64,000 nucleotides of DNA from JAHEZL01 sp964406465 (GCA_964406465.1 CAYORT010000004.1:62001-126000); one strand, 5' to 3'. Counted from the first letter of the stretch, positions 36,826 to 45,554 are shown. Made by a program: numbers and translations. The notes: generated by a model not told the origin, from the letters alone.

Positions 36826-37868
36826 TGAAAAGTACCGCCCACCGTCGATTTAAACTATTTAGCGCTCTAACGCTATTTTTCTCTTTATTAGTAGTATTGG
36901 CAGGTAGCTTGGTAAAGGCTAGCGGTGCCGGAATGGGCTGTCCCGATTGGCCAAAATGCTATGGCTACTGGATTCCTCCAATGGATGAAAAGGAGGTGGT
37001 TTGGCAGGCAAATAAGCAGTTTGAGAGCGGACAAATTATCGTTCATGAGAATAAGTTGTTGGTGGCAAACGACGATTACAAGGCATCTGCAGAGTTTGAC
37101 CCATCTCAATGGACTCCCTATAAAAAACACGATTACGCAATTTATAAACCCGAACATACCATTATCGAATACCTTAATCGCCTCTGTGGTGCTGTGTTAG
37201 GCATAATGGCCATTTTGATGTTGTTTTATTCCTTCTCTTATCGCAAAGAGAAGCCCATTGTTTTTTGGGGAAGCATCGCCACTTTTGTCATCATTCTTTT
37301 GGAGGGCTACATTGGTGCTAAAGTGGTAGAATCGAACTTAAAACCGCTTAAAATTAGTTTACACCTTTACCTTGCATTTTTAATTTTGATAGTGATCGCT
37401 TTTGTACGTTCACGCGTTTTAGATTCTGTGGATATCGAAGAAGGCAAAGCGAAATCTATTAAAAAGTGGTTGATTGCTTCTGTGCTACTGTTATGCGCGC
37501 AATTGGTGATGGGAACCAATGTTCGCGAGACTTTCGATAATTTGCGGTTGAGCGGAATTATTAGAGAATCATGGATCGACGAGTCGGGATGGATTTTTTT
37601 GGTGCACCGCTCGTTCTCATTGGTATACGCCGCCATCACTGGTGTAGCTTTGTACTTTCTCTATGAAATGAAAGTGAAGCATTATGCTACTCGATGGATA
37701 ATAGCGCTAATGGTGCTTATTATTGCCACAGGTGTAATCATGGGATATTTTGAAGTGCCTCAGTTTGCCCGACCAGTGCACCTTTTGTTATCGAGTATAT
37801 TATTGAGTTATTCGTGTGTGCTGTTATTTGCAATGCGCAAGAAGACAGATCTTAAAGTTGGACAATAG
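36825..37868 (+). CDS. ctaA: Heme A synthase (COX15/CtaA family)
   Basis: Converts heme O to heme A for aa3-type oxidase, in the inner membrane. About eight hydrophobic helices are seen. Characteristic pieces are the early GSLVKASGAGMGCPDWPKC block (Cys pair in the first loop), EYLNRLCGA near residue 111, LEGYIGAKVVES and LVHRSFSLVYA. The loop after the first helix is long (about residues 47-105), as in COX15-type proteins. The gene is coupled to the HMA lipoprotein gene and lies about 25 kb from the oxidase genes it serves. Confidence 0.93.
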   Translation: MKSTAHRRFKLFSALTLFFSLLVVLAGSLVKASGAGMGCPDWPKCYGYWIPPMDEKEVVWQANKQFESGQIIVHENKLLVANDDYKASAEFDPSQWTPYKKHDYAIYKPEHTIIEYLNRLCGAVLGIMAILMLFYSFSYRKEKPIVFWGSIATFVIILLEGYIGAKVVESNLKPLKISLHLYLAFLILIVIAFVRSRVLDSVDIEEGKAKSIKKWLIASVLLLCAQLVMGTNVRETFDNLRLSGIIRESWIDESGWIFLVHRSFSLVYAAITGVALYFLYEMKVKHYATRWIIALMVLIIATGVIMGYFEVPQFARPVHLLLSSILLSYSCVLLFAMRKKTDLKVGQ

Positions 37869-37882
37869 TTCCTTTCACACGA

Positions 37883-39186
37883 CTATTTTTGACTAAACTG
37901 CGCATTAATCGCTCCACCCAGCTCACCGGTGGCCTTAGTTTTTATACAGACCAATTTCGATGGCGAACCAGTGTATCCAATGGTTCCAATGTATATTCTT
38001 CCTGTAGATGATAACGCAGGGGAGCAGGTGCCCACATCGCTTCCCAAATCGGCTTGCCATACTATTTTTCCCGTGTTCATGTTGAGCGCATGGATACGGT
38101 TCCATGCTGGTTCAACGCCCGGACCGTTATTCAGTAATTCAGAGCCAAAATAGACGTTACTGTCGTTGGCAAGTGCCGGACAGCTATAAGTTTCGCCAAA
38201 GCCAACTTCATCCCAAACTATTCCACTTCCGTCGGCTTTCACCTTGTAGAAGGCCGATGATAAATTATGATTTTTTCTACCCACGTAGATATTTCCATCT
38301 GCATCAACTGCTGGTGTACCTCTTTGGTAGCCAGTATGAGGGGCGTTGTACTTCCAGTTTAAAGAGCCATCGGCAGCGTTAATGTTGTATAACCAGGTGT
38401 CATAAAAGAATACAATTTTTGATTGGTCGGCTGCGGCAAATGCCCCATTCGAAAAGGCATCTCCACCCTCTGTAAATACATCATTAGGAGTGTAAGTCCA
38501 ACGCAAAGTCCCATTAGATGTGTACGATCTAAATTCACCAAAATGAAGTACATATATATATTACCCGCATTATCGAAGAAAGGTCGAGAAACACCGCCAA
38601 TCATTGATGTTTTCCATGCTTCAGAACCATCTGTTTTATTTAAGGCATATAAATCGGCCCCATGCACATAAACATGATTGCCAACACTCAGTTCGTAAGC
38701 ACCAACATCTTTAATTTCTGTACCTGTAGCAATCAATTTTTTCCAACGGAAATTTCCTGAATTATCTAAGGAATACACATATAATTTGGATTTACTGCCA
38801 TCGCCGTACTTTCTTCCTTCTTGAACCGTAAAGTAGATGTTGTCGTCACTATCTAATGCAGCACTTCCGCGCACTTCATTAGTATCTAAGGTGTATTTCC
38901 AAATTTGCGTAAGTTGTAAATCGAATTTGTAAAAAGCGTTATCGTTCTCTACATCAGAAAACAATTTGGTTGAAGTACCTATGTATAAGTAATTTCCTTT
39001 TATAATAGGAGAGTTGTAATCGAAGCCTGTTTTGCCTGGTAAAAAGGTGTACTCTATAGAATGATCACTGCTTTTAGGCGTGTTATTATTTGAATTATTG
39101 TTTTCGTTATTAGAGTTGTCTTCTTTTTTGCATGATGCTAAAGCTGTAACAAGAAATAGTGGAAGGATAAATTGATGTAAACGCAT
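37883..39186 (-). pseudogene. PQQ-like beta-propeller lipoprotein, frameshifted at an (AT)5 tract
   Basis: The first part (from 39186) is a lipoprotein (LASC lipobox, residue 19) followed by propeller blades such as DNIYFTVQEGRKYG and NGDNSGNFRWKK-like repeats. The frame is lost at ATATATATAT (38552-38561). Downstream, the other frame continues the propeller perfectly (FGEFRSYTSNGTLRWTYTP, DADGNIYVGRKNH, STGRIYIGTIGY). Removing one AT unit joins both into a 433-residue protein. The gene could be decayed, mis-sequenced, or switched on and off by repeat slippage. Substrate or partner is unknown; such propellers often act as surface binding scaffolds. Confidence 0.8.
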
Positions 39187-39242
39187 AAATAAAAAGTGTT
39201 GGAATTACACCTTCTACTTATTTTATTAAAGATGGTTTTAAT

Positions 39243-39857
39243 TTATTTCCATTTAAAGCTCTGCACCAAACGCTTAACATCGGTTTTGATGTATTGAATG
39301 ATGGGCTGAATAGAGTCATTATTTGGTGTGTGGAAGAAGTACAACGACCCTCTAAAAAAGTGATTAGTGCTGTCGGTGATAAAAAATTGTAATGGTGTAG
39401 CGGTTTTGGTTCCGTTGATGTTGAACACCGTTGCGCTCACATGTTTCTCGGGAAAAATATAGATAGAATCGGAGATGGAAGCGGCCAATTGCAAATGTTT
39501 TTCTTTTCTGCGATGTTCTTCATCGATCAAATTTTTTAAATCGTTTTTGATAGGCAAATAAGTGAAGTGGATGGTCGCCTTCCATTGAGGATATTCGAGG
39601 TTGTAGAAGCACGGTCGGTTTACCGAATCTTTAAGTGAGATTTTTGCTAAGGTAGAAATATCGAATTCAAACGGACAAGCGCCAGAAAAATGTTGGTATT
39701 CGTTCTTTTCGGGAATGGCAATTTGAAAATAGCCAACTGGTTTTGGTAGAGGTGGTTCATCACATGAAGCTAGCGAAATTATTAATCCAGCTAACAATAA
39801 ACATTGAATCCGCCAAGAGTCGGACAGGCATTTAAACATTGAACTAAACTTTCCCAT
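39243..39857 (-). CDS. gldD: Gliding motility lipoprotein GldD
   Basis: Lipoprotein required for gliding in Flavobacterium johnsoniae and associated with the type IX secretion machinery. The lipobox LASC lies at residues 30-33. The following PPLPKPVGYFQIAIPEKNEY is the GldD signature, and the C-terminal TDVKRLVQSFKWK is also typical. The start is uncertain: Met1 (39857) overlaps gldE by 14 bases, while Met7 (39839) would not. The 5' end contains two copies of AAACATTGAA (39799 and 39833, plus strand), so repeat DNA may have contributed the first codons. Confidence 0.9.
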   Translation of the reverse strand: MGKFSSMFKCLSDSWRIQCLLLAGLIISLASCDEPPLPKPVGYFQIAIPEKNEYQHFSGACPFEFDISTLAKISLKDSVNRPCFYNLEYPQWKATIHFTYLPIKNDLKNLIDEEHRRKEKHLQLAASISDSIYIFPEKHVSATVFNINGTKTATPLQFFITDSTNHFFRGSLYFFHTPNNDSIQPIIQYIKTDVKRLVQSFKWK

Positions 39858-41136
39858 CTGCTAAGGTTATTTTCACACTAATAATTCTACGTTTATCTAT
39901 ACTGTCAATCTTAAATTTCAATCCGCCAAAATCAATGGTGGCGTCTTTTTTAGGAAACACTCCGGTTTGCTCTAAGATAAATCCGGCTATCGTATCCGCC
40001 TCACCTTTTGCTGCTTCAAAAACCGTTTCATCTAAGTCTAAAATTCGGTACATATCTACCAGCAATGTTTTGCCATCGAAGATATAATTGCGGTCATCAA
40101 GTTTAGAATAAACAATATTTTCGTCGTCGTATTCATCGTTTAGGTCGCCAACAATTTCTTCAATAACATCTTCTAAACTTATAACACCGCTAGTGCCGCC
40201 GTATTCATCTACTACAATGGCAACATGCATTTTCATGTCTTGAAATTCTTTAAGAAGATCATCTAATTTTTTGCTTTCGGGAACGAAATAAGCGTTGCGC
40301 TTGAATTGTTGCCATTGAAAGTTGTCGTTTTCTTCTAAGTAGGGAAGTAGGTCTTTAATGTAAAGCACCCCCGTTATCTTATCTACATTGTTTTCGTAAA
40401 CAGGTATTCTAGAGAAACCAGAGGCTTGAATTTCTTTTAGCACCATGTGAAAAGAATGACTTTCATCCAAGGCCACAATGTTGGTGCGTGGTGTCATTAC
40501 TTGCTTTACATCGGTGTTACCAAAGTTTAAGATACCACTCAATATTTTTTGTTCTTGCTCGCTGCCTTGTTTGTTTTGAATGAGTTCATGCACTGCCGAC
40601 AATTCATCGACAGAAAGCGTTGAGCTCTTTTTTTCTTCTTGTTTTTTTCTACCGTGAAAGATGGAAAGGAAAAGTGAAAATGGCTTTAGCATGAAATTAA
40701 GCACCAGCATTGGTGTAGCCATGAACACCGCAATTTTTTCTCCTTTTTTGGTAGCGAGAACCTTAGGAATAATTTCTCCAAAAAGAATCAATACCAAAGA
40801 GATTACCACCATTTGTACAATTTGTGAAGGATGATAAGAGAACATCTCTAGGTTTTTCATTTTGCTGAAAAAAGAGAGCGAGATAAAAACGAAAGAGACG
40901 TGAAAAAGACTGTTGGTGATAAGAATATTAGCCAATAACTTTTCGGGTTCATCTAGTAATTTGCGAATTACTTTTCCCGACTTGTTGTGTCGTAATTCAA
41001 GTAAATCAAGCGTTTTGCTGTTTAGTCCGAACAACGCCACCTCAGTAGATGAAATTAAAGCAGCGCCAATCAATGTGGCCATCATAGCCACGAAAAGTGC
41101 ACCAATTGAAACGATATGTGGGTTAAAGAAATCCAT
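39844..41136 (-). CDS. gldE: Gliding-associated CNNM/CorC-type membrane protein GldE
   Basis: A membrane protein with a DUF21 (CNNM) domain of three to four helices (about 10-150), a CBS pair (about 205-330, with VMTPRTNIVALDES and VDEYGGTSGVISLEDVIEEI) and a C-terminal CorC/HlyC domain. This architecture is shared with Mg/Co transport-related proteins. The position between ssb and gldD matches the mutY-ssb-gldE-gldD order known from Flavobacterium, where GldE can partly compensate for GldD defects. Overlaps ssb by one base. Confidence 0.93.
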   Translation of the reverse strand: MDFFNPHIVSIGALFVAMMATLIGAALISSTEVALFGLNSKTLDLLELRHNKSGKVIRKLLDEPEKLLANILITNSLFHVSFVFISLSFFSKMKNLEMFSYHPSQIVQMVVISLVLILFGEIIPKVLATKKGEKIAVFMATPMLVLNFMLKPFSLFLSIFHGRKKQEEKKSSTLSVDELSAVHELIQNKQGSEQEQKILSGILNFGNTDVKQVMTPRTNIVALDESHSFHMVLKEIQASGFSRIPVYENNVDKITGVLYIKDLLPYLEENDNFQWQQFKRNAYFVPESKKLDDLLKEFQDMKMHVAIVVDEYGGTSGVISLEDVIEEIVGDLNDEYDDENIVYSKLDDRNYIFDGKTLLVDMYRILDLDETVFEAAKGEADTIAGFILEQTGVFPKKDATIDFGGLKFKIDSIDKRRIISVKITLADGKV

Positions 41137-41555
41137 TAAAAAGGCAGATCATCGGCATCTTTTGGTGATGGAATGTTTTGTGGAGGAGTTGCAGTTGGGG
41201 TAGGAGCAGGAGAATTTTCTTCACGTTTACCCCCCAACATGGTCATGTTGTCGGCAATGATTTCTGTGGTATATCTTTTAACACCATCTTTGTCATCCCA
41301 CGCGCGAGTTCGCAATTTACCTTCCACATACACCATGCTTCCTTTGCGCAAATATTTTTCTGCAATTTCCGCTAGTCCGCGCCACACCACAACATTGTGC
41401 CATTCGGTTTGCTCAATTCTGTTTCCTGCTTTGTCTTTGTATGTTTCAGACGTAGCCAAAGTGAAGTTAGCCACAGCGGTGCCGCCTTCTAAATATCTCA
41501 CCTCAGGATCTTTCCCTAGGTTTCCTACTAAAATCACTTTATTCACTCCGGCCAT
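41136..41555 (-). CDS. ssb: Single-stranded DNA-binding protein
   Basis: Homotetrameric OB-fold protein that coats single-stranded DNA. The OB fold covers residues 1-108 (MAGVNKVILVGNLGKDPEVR, ANFTLATSETYKD, EQTEWHNVVVWRGLAE). A Pro/Thr-rich linker follows, then the acidic tip DADDLPF, which recruits repair proteins. The length of 139 is typical. It sits after mutY, with a repeat-like TTCAATGTTAAAAGTTCAAT in the short gap, and overlaps gldE by one base. Confidence 0.96.
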   Translation of the reverse strand: MAGVNKVILVGNLGKDPEVRYLEGGTAVANFTLATSETYKDKAGNRIEQTEWHNVVVWRGLAEIAEKYLRKGSMVYVEGKLRTRAWDDKDGVKRYTTEIIADNMTMLGGKREENSPAPTPTATPPQNIPSPKDADDLPF

Positions 41556-41585
41556 TATTTTCGTTCAATGTTAAAAGTTCAATCT

Positions 41586-42596
41586 TCAATGTGGAAGATA
41601 CAAATTTAGTTTTTTCGAGATGAAATCGTGCATAATTTTAGGAAAAGCATACTCTTCTAAATCTTTAAGCGGCACAATAAGTTCATCTCCTTTGGCCTTC
41701 AATGATTTTACTTTCACAACCGTGAACTGAAAATAGATGTTTTGATGGGTGAGAAGGTGTTTTTGTACTTCACTTTGATAAATGATTTTTTCTTTGCTTT
41801 GTATAGGTTTTTCGAACAAAGGAAATTCATACAAGCTATGCCAAATGTCTTTGTCGTTGCGCTTTCTTATGATGGTGTTCTTTCCGTCACTGCTAATAAG
41901 GTAATAGAAGTGTCGATCTTTTTTTACTAATTTTTTTTCTTTGATGGGAAGTAAATCGATTTTATCGTTGAGGTGAGCATAGCAATCGCTTTTAAAAATG
42001 CAATCTTGGCAGTTCGGATTTTTAGGAACACATTGCACCGCACCAAATTCCATGATGGACTGATTGAAATTGGCTGCTTCACTAGGTGGAAGTAATTCAT
42101 GAAGTTTTTGCATGAATATTTTTTTACCTGTTGAAGAGTCAATGGCATCGTGAATACCAAAAATTCTAGAGAGAATGCGGTATACATTTCCATCTAAAAC
42201 CGGGTGAGGTAAATCGTAGGCGAAAGAGGCAATGGCAGCAGCAGTGTATTCGCCCACACCTTTCATCTTTAATATTTTCGCGTACTCTTTGGGAAATTTC
42301 CCTTTATGCTCAGTCATCACCCATTTTGCAGCGAAATGTAAATTTCTTGCTCTGCTGTAATAGCCTAGGCCTTGCCATAGCTTCATCACTTTATCTTCTG
42401 GGGCCTTGGCCAAATCATTAATGCTTGGAAAAGCGCTTACAAATTTCTCATAATACGGCAATCCTTGCTCTACTCTAGTTTGTTGCAAGATGATTTCCGA
42501 TAGCCATATTTTATAAGCATCGCGGGTATTTCGCCAAGGCAAATCCCTTTTGTTTTGCAGGTACCAGTTGATTACCTTTTTTGAGAACTTTTCCAA
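41586..42596 (-). CDS. mutY: A/G-specific adenine glycosylase MutY
   Basis: Removes adenine mispaired with 8-oxoguanine. The N-terminal catalytic domain has WLSEIILQQTRVEQ (Glu34), the helix-hairpin-helix MKGVGEYTAAAIASFAYD and catalytic Asp135 in VLDGNVYR. The [4Fe-4S] cysteines are C189, C196, C199 and C205. The C-terminal Nudix-like domain (about 225-336) recognises 8-oxoG. The length of 336 is normal. It heads the mutY-ssb-gldE-gldD run and diverges from the HU gene. Confidence 0.96.
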   Translation of the reverse strand: MEKFSKKVINWYLQNKRDLPWRNTRDAYKIWLSEIILQQTRVEQGLPYYEKFVSAFPSINDLAKAPEDKVMKLWQGLGYYSRARNLHFAAKWVMTEHKGKFPKEYAKILKMKGVGEYTAAAIASFAYDLPHPVLDGNVYRILSRIFGIHDAIDSSTGKKIFMQKLHELLPPSEAANFNQSIMEFGAVQCVPKNPNCQDCIFKSDCYAHLNDKIDLLPIKEKKLVKKDRHFYYLISSDGKNTIIRKRNDKDIWHSLYEFPLFEKPIQSKEKIIYQSEVQKHLLTHQNIYFQFTVVKVKSLKAKGDELIVPLKDLEEYAFPKIMHDFISKKLNLYLPH

Positions 42597-42643
42597 ATAA
42601 TTAAAATTGAATCACTTACAAAGAAAAAAAATCACTCAGTGTT

Positions 42644-42673
42644 TTTGTAAAACGAATTAAAAATGTAAATTCG
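42644..42673 (+). promoter_or_regulatory. Putative promoter of the HU gene
   Basis: TTTG (42644-42647), 18 bases, then TAAATTCG (42666-42673), a one-mismatch fit to TAnnTTTG. The HU start follows at 42717. Confidence 0.45.
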
Positions 42674-42716
42674 CAGCCCCTAAAATAGAAAGTAATTATT
42701 TAATATATATTTCGAA

Positions 42717-43007
42717 ATGACAAAAGCAGACATCGTAAACGAGATTGCCGACAAAACAGGCATCGAGAAAGTAGCAGTACAAGCAACCGTTGAAGCTATG
42801 ATGAAGTCTATTAAAACTTCAGTATCTAACGGCGATAACGTTTATTTGAGAGGATTTGGTTCTTTCATCGTTAAGAAAAGAGCTCAAAAAACAGGAAGAA
42901 ACATTTCAAAAAACACAACCATCATTATTCCAGAGCACAACATTCCAGCTTTTAAGCCAGCGAAAGTGTTTGTAGAGAAAGTGAAGGTAACTTCTAAGAA
43001 GAAGTAG
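42717..43007 (+). CDS. hup: HU/IHF-family DNA-binding protein
   Basis: A 96-residue histone-like protein that bends DNA. The start MTKADIVNEIADKTG, the GFGSFIVKKRAQKTGRN hinge and the NIPAFKPAKVFVEKVK end are characteristic. The beta-arm tip carries the HNIPAF motif instead of the more common RxPATG, as often seen in Bacteroidota members. Whether it acts like HU or like IHF cannot be told from sequence. It is followed 12 bases later by a TPR gene, and the order HU-TPR-mini-protein-rng appears conserved in the phylum from memory. Confidence 0.93.
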   Translation: MTKADIVNEIADKTGIEKVAVQATVEAMMKSIKTSVSNGDNVYLRGFGSFIVKKRAQKTGRNISKNTTIIIPEHNIPAFKPAKVFVEKVKVTSKKK

Positions 43008-43019
43008 TATTTAAACTGC

Positions 43020-43487
43020 ATGAGCACTAAACAACTAATAGTAGTTATAAGCGCCTTCGCAGTTATCGTTCTTTTATATTTTTTGCCCACCAAGAGTTCG
43101 TCTGAAGTAAGCACAAAGATGACTCGTGAGCAAATGTTGAATCAGAAGATTGATGAAGCACTAAACATCATCACAACTCAGCCGGCACCAATGCCAGGGA
43201 TTAAGCTTCTTAAAGAAGTATTAGAAGAAGATCCTAAAAATGTAAGAGCACTTCAAACATTGGTACAAGCTTGCTATATGAGCAAGCAGTATGACAAAGC
43301 TGTTCCTTACCTGGAGAGGTTAGCCGAGATTCAACCTTCACCTGAGGTGATGAAAGAGCTGAGTGGCACATACCTTCAAATGAAAGATACCGCAAACGCA
43401 AAAATATCTTTGCAAAAGTGGTACGAATTAGAGAAGGATGAGGTCCATAAAAAAGAGGTGCAAGAAATTATTAAACAGTTAAAGTAA
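43020..43487 (+). CDS. Membrane-anchored tetratricopeptide-repeat protein
   Basis: A 155-residue protein with an N-terminal membrane anchor (QLIVVISAFAVIVLLYF), a short linker and about three TPR units (for example NVRALQTLVQACYMSKQYDK and VMKELSGTYLQMKDTANAK). It faces the periplasm if the anchor is type II. The function is unknown. It follows hup by 12 bases and precedes the basic mini-protein by 21 bases, so the genes are probably co-transcribed. Confidence 0.85.
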   Translation: MSTKQLIVVISAFAVIVLLYFLPTKSSSEVSTKMTREQMLNQKIDEALNIITTQPAPMPGIKLLKEVLEEDPKNVRALQTLVQACYMSKQYDKAVPYLERLAEIQPSPEVMKELSGTYLQMKDTANAKISLQKWYELEKDEVHKKEVQEIIKQLK

Positions 43488-43508
43488 TAACTTTAAAAAA
43501 ACGAAATT

Positions 43509-43604
43509 ATGCCAAGCGGTAAAAAAAGAAAACGTCACAAGATGGCTACACACAAACGTAAAAAACGTTTGAGAAAAAACAGACACAAGAAAAAAGGGAA
43601 ATAG
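43509..43604 (+). CDS. 31-residue highly basic mini-protein, possible ribosomal protein of the mS38/bS22 type
   Basis: An ATG at 43509 opens a 31-codon frame (starting MPSGKKRKRHK and ending NRHKKKGK, stop at 43602) in which 19 of 31 residues are Lys, Arg or His. Such Lys/Arg-rich peptides next to rng are conserved in Bacteroidota. They resemble the COX24_C/AURKAIP1 type, whose mitochondrial member mS38 is a small-subunit ribosomal protein and whose mycobacterial relative is bS22. The family assignment is from memory of the motif; a ribosomal role is inferred. It starts 21 bases after the TPR gene. Confidence 0.75.
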   Translation: MPSGKKRKRHKMATHKRKKRLRKNRHKKKGK

Positions 43605-43617
43605 TCCTTTATCTTAA

Positions 43618-43690
43618 GTTCAATGTTTAATGTTCAATGTTCAAGGTTGGCTAACTTTGAACATTCAACTTTAAACTTTGAACATTGTTT
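43618..43690. repeat. Intergenic palindromic repeat (TTCAATGTTCAAGG family)
   Basis: GTTCAATGTTTAATGTTCAA on the left faces ACTTTAAACTTTGAACATTG on the right, around a GGTTGGCTAACTTTGAACATTC core. It belongs with the copies at 11973-12076 and 26153-26226. It lies between the mini-protein and rng. Confidence 0.7.
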
Positions 43691-43744
43691 ATCAATGTGT
43701 AACCGGTGAGCCTCAAAAGGTCTCGCCTTAATCTATTTTAAGAA

Positions 43745-45298
43745 GTGAATGAATTAATTATCAATTCTTCTCCTTCCGAAGTAGTCATTGCAATTTTAAA
43801 GGATAAAAAACTTGTTGAGCTTCATCGCGAATCACGCGATATTAAGTTTGCAGTAGGTGATCTTTATTTAGGTACCGTGCGTAAAGTGGTGCCTGGATTA
43901 AATGCAGCTTTTGTTGACGTTGGCTACGAGAAAGATGCTTTTTTGCACTACTTCGATTTGGGTCCGCAGGTGCGTTCCCTAAACAAATACCTTGCGCGTG
44001 TTCGCGAGGGTAAGGAGAATACAAGCAATTTAATGTACTTCAAAAATGAACCTGAAATTGAAAAGTCGGGTTCCATTAATGATGTTGTAAAAACTGGTCA
44101 GCAGGTTTTAGTACAAGTGGCAAAAGAGCCAATTTCTACTAAAGGTCCGCGTATCGGTTCTGAAATTTCTATTCCTGGAAGATACCTCGTGTTGGTTCCT
44201 TTCTCTGATAGAGTTTCTGTATCACAAAAAATTCGCGATTCTAAAGAACGCGATCGTTTGCGTCAGATCATCCAAAACATTAAACCAAAGAATTTCGGGG
44301 TAATCATCCGCACCAATTCTGCCGATAAACCGGCTGCCGATTTGGAAAAAGATTTGGCTGATGTATTAGAAAGATGGAAGCAAGTTCACGACAATCTGGT
44401 GAACGCAAAACCAAACGATAGAATATTGGGTGAGTTGAGTCGTACATCTGCTATTTTGCGTGATGTATTGAACAGCAGTTTCAATAGTATTCATGTTGAT
44501 GATGAGTATGTTTATGAAGAGGTGCGCGAGTATTTAATGGATAAATCTCCTGAGAATGTCGACATCGTTAAATTGTATAAAGATCGCTTGCCAATTTTCG
44601 AACATTTTGGCATTGCGCGTCAAATCAAGACTTCATTCGGTAAAACTGTTACCTTAAAAAGTGGTATTTACTTAATCATCGAGCATACAGAAGCAATGCA
44701 CGTTATTGATATCAATAGCGGACACCGTTCTAAAACCGAGATGAATCAAGAAGAAAATGCTTTGGCAGTAAATCTTGAAGCAGCGGCAGAAGTAGCGCGT
44801 CAGTTGCGTTTACGCGATATGGGCGGAATCATCGTGATCGATTTTATCGACATGAAAAATCCAAACAACCGTAAGCAATTGTTCAACGCCTTGCGCGATG
44901 GAATGAAAGATGATCGTGCTAAACACAGTATTCTTCCTCCAAGTAAATTTGGTTTGATTGAAATTACGCGTCAACGTGTACGTCCGGCTACTGCAGTGGT
45001 AACCAACGAGGTTTGTCCTACTTGCAAAGGCACAGGTGAAGTTCAGCCAAGTATTGTGATGATGGATAAGATTGAGGCAGATATCAAGTACATTTTCCAA
45101 GATTTGAAGAAGGATAAAGTTATTGTAACAGCGCATCCATTCGTTGCGGCATACCTAACCAAAGGTTTCTGGAATCCGGTTCGCAAGCAATTGGGCAAGA
45201 AATATGGTGGTAAAGTTGAGGTACAATCTTTTGATTCTTATGACTTAATTGAAATGCGTTATTTAGATAAAGACGGAGTAGAAATTGAGCTGAATTGA
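43745..45298 (+). CDS. rng: Ribonuclease G (RNase E/G family)
   Basis: Endoribonuclease for rRNA maturation and mRNA decay. It has an N-terminal S1-type RNA-binding domain (about 35-130), followed by the RNase H-like catalytic domain. Metal-binding aspartates are seen in HVIDINSG and IVIDFIDMKN. The zinc-link Cys pair CPTCKGTG near residue 425 holds the dimer. At 517 residues it lacks the long RNase E scaffold. The start is GTG 43745, since no ATG lies nearby. Confidence 0.95.
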   Translation: MNELIINSSPSEVVIAILKDKKLVELHRESRDIKFAVGDLYLGTVRKVVPGLNAAFVDVGYEKDAFLHYFDLGPQVRSLNKYLARVREGKENTSNLMYFKNEPEIEKSGSINDVVKTGQQVLVQVAKEPISTKGPRIGSEISIPGRYLVLVPFSDRVSVSQKIRDSKERDRLRQIIQNIKPKNFGVIIRTNSADKPAADLEKDLADVLERWKQVHDNLVNAKPNDRILGELSRTSAILRDVLNSSFNSIHVDDEYVYEEVREYLMDKSPENVDIVKLYKDRLPIFEHFGIARQIKTSFGKTVTLKSGIYLIIEHTEAMHVIDINSGHRSKTEMNQEENALAVNLEAAAEVARQLRLRDMGGIIVIDFIDMKNPNNRKQLFNALRDGMKDDRAKHSILPPSKFGLIEITRQRVRPATAVVTNEVCPTCKGTGEVQPSIVMMDKIEADIKYIFQDLKKDKVIVTAHPFVAAYLTKGFWNPVRKQLGKKYGGKVEVQSFDSYDLIEMRYLDKDGVEIELN

Positions 45299-45322
45299 TT
45301 TTAATCAAAGGAGAGATAAAGT

Positions 45323-45352
45323 ATAGGCAAGTTTGAAAAAGCTTGCCTATAT
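45323..45352 (+). terminator. Terminator-like hairpin after rng
   Basis: ATAGGCAAG (45323-45331) and CTTGCCTAT (45342-45350) are exact reverse complements with a 10-base loop, followed by ATTTATTTGA. It begins 25 bases after the rng stop. Confidence 0.7.
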
Positions 45353-45379
45353 TTATTTGAAGGAATTTTAAGAGCGAGC

Positions 45380-45535
45380 TTCCGGGTGCGCAACTCCCTC
45401 TCGGAGGAGAGGGGTGTGTAAAGGCCTGTGTAGTGGCAGGGAGATGGATTATGATATTATGAATCCATCTCCCTGCAGCCGCACAAGCAAAGTCGCACCC
45501 CTCTCCTCCGAGAGGGAGTCCCGCAACCCGAAGAA
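45380..45535. repeat. Large palindromic element, GGAGGAG family
   Basis: The left half contains ACTCCCTCTCGGAGGAGAGG, and the right half contains its exact reverse complement. An inner stem is formed by CAGGGAGATGGATT and AATCCATCTCCCTG around ATGATATTAT. The whole element, about 155 bp, can fold as one long hairpin. It occupies the leader of the cation transporter gene. Confidence 0.85.
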
Positions 45536-45554
45536 CTTAGTGAATGTAGAGTTT

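Noticed and set aside
41173..41574. 133-codon plus-strand frame opposite ssb
   Set aside because: Antisense shadow; ssb on the minus strand is unmistakable.
45414..45554. N-terminal extension of the cation transporter
   Set aside because: The added residues come from the palindrome and have Cys/Ser/Pro-rich low-quality sequence; the family starts near MQSKKQQAIK.
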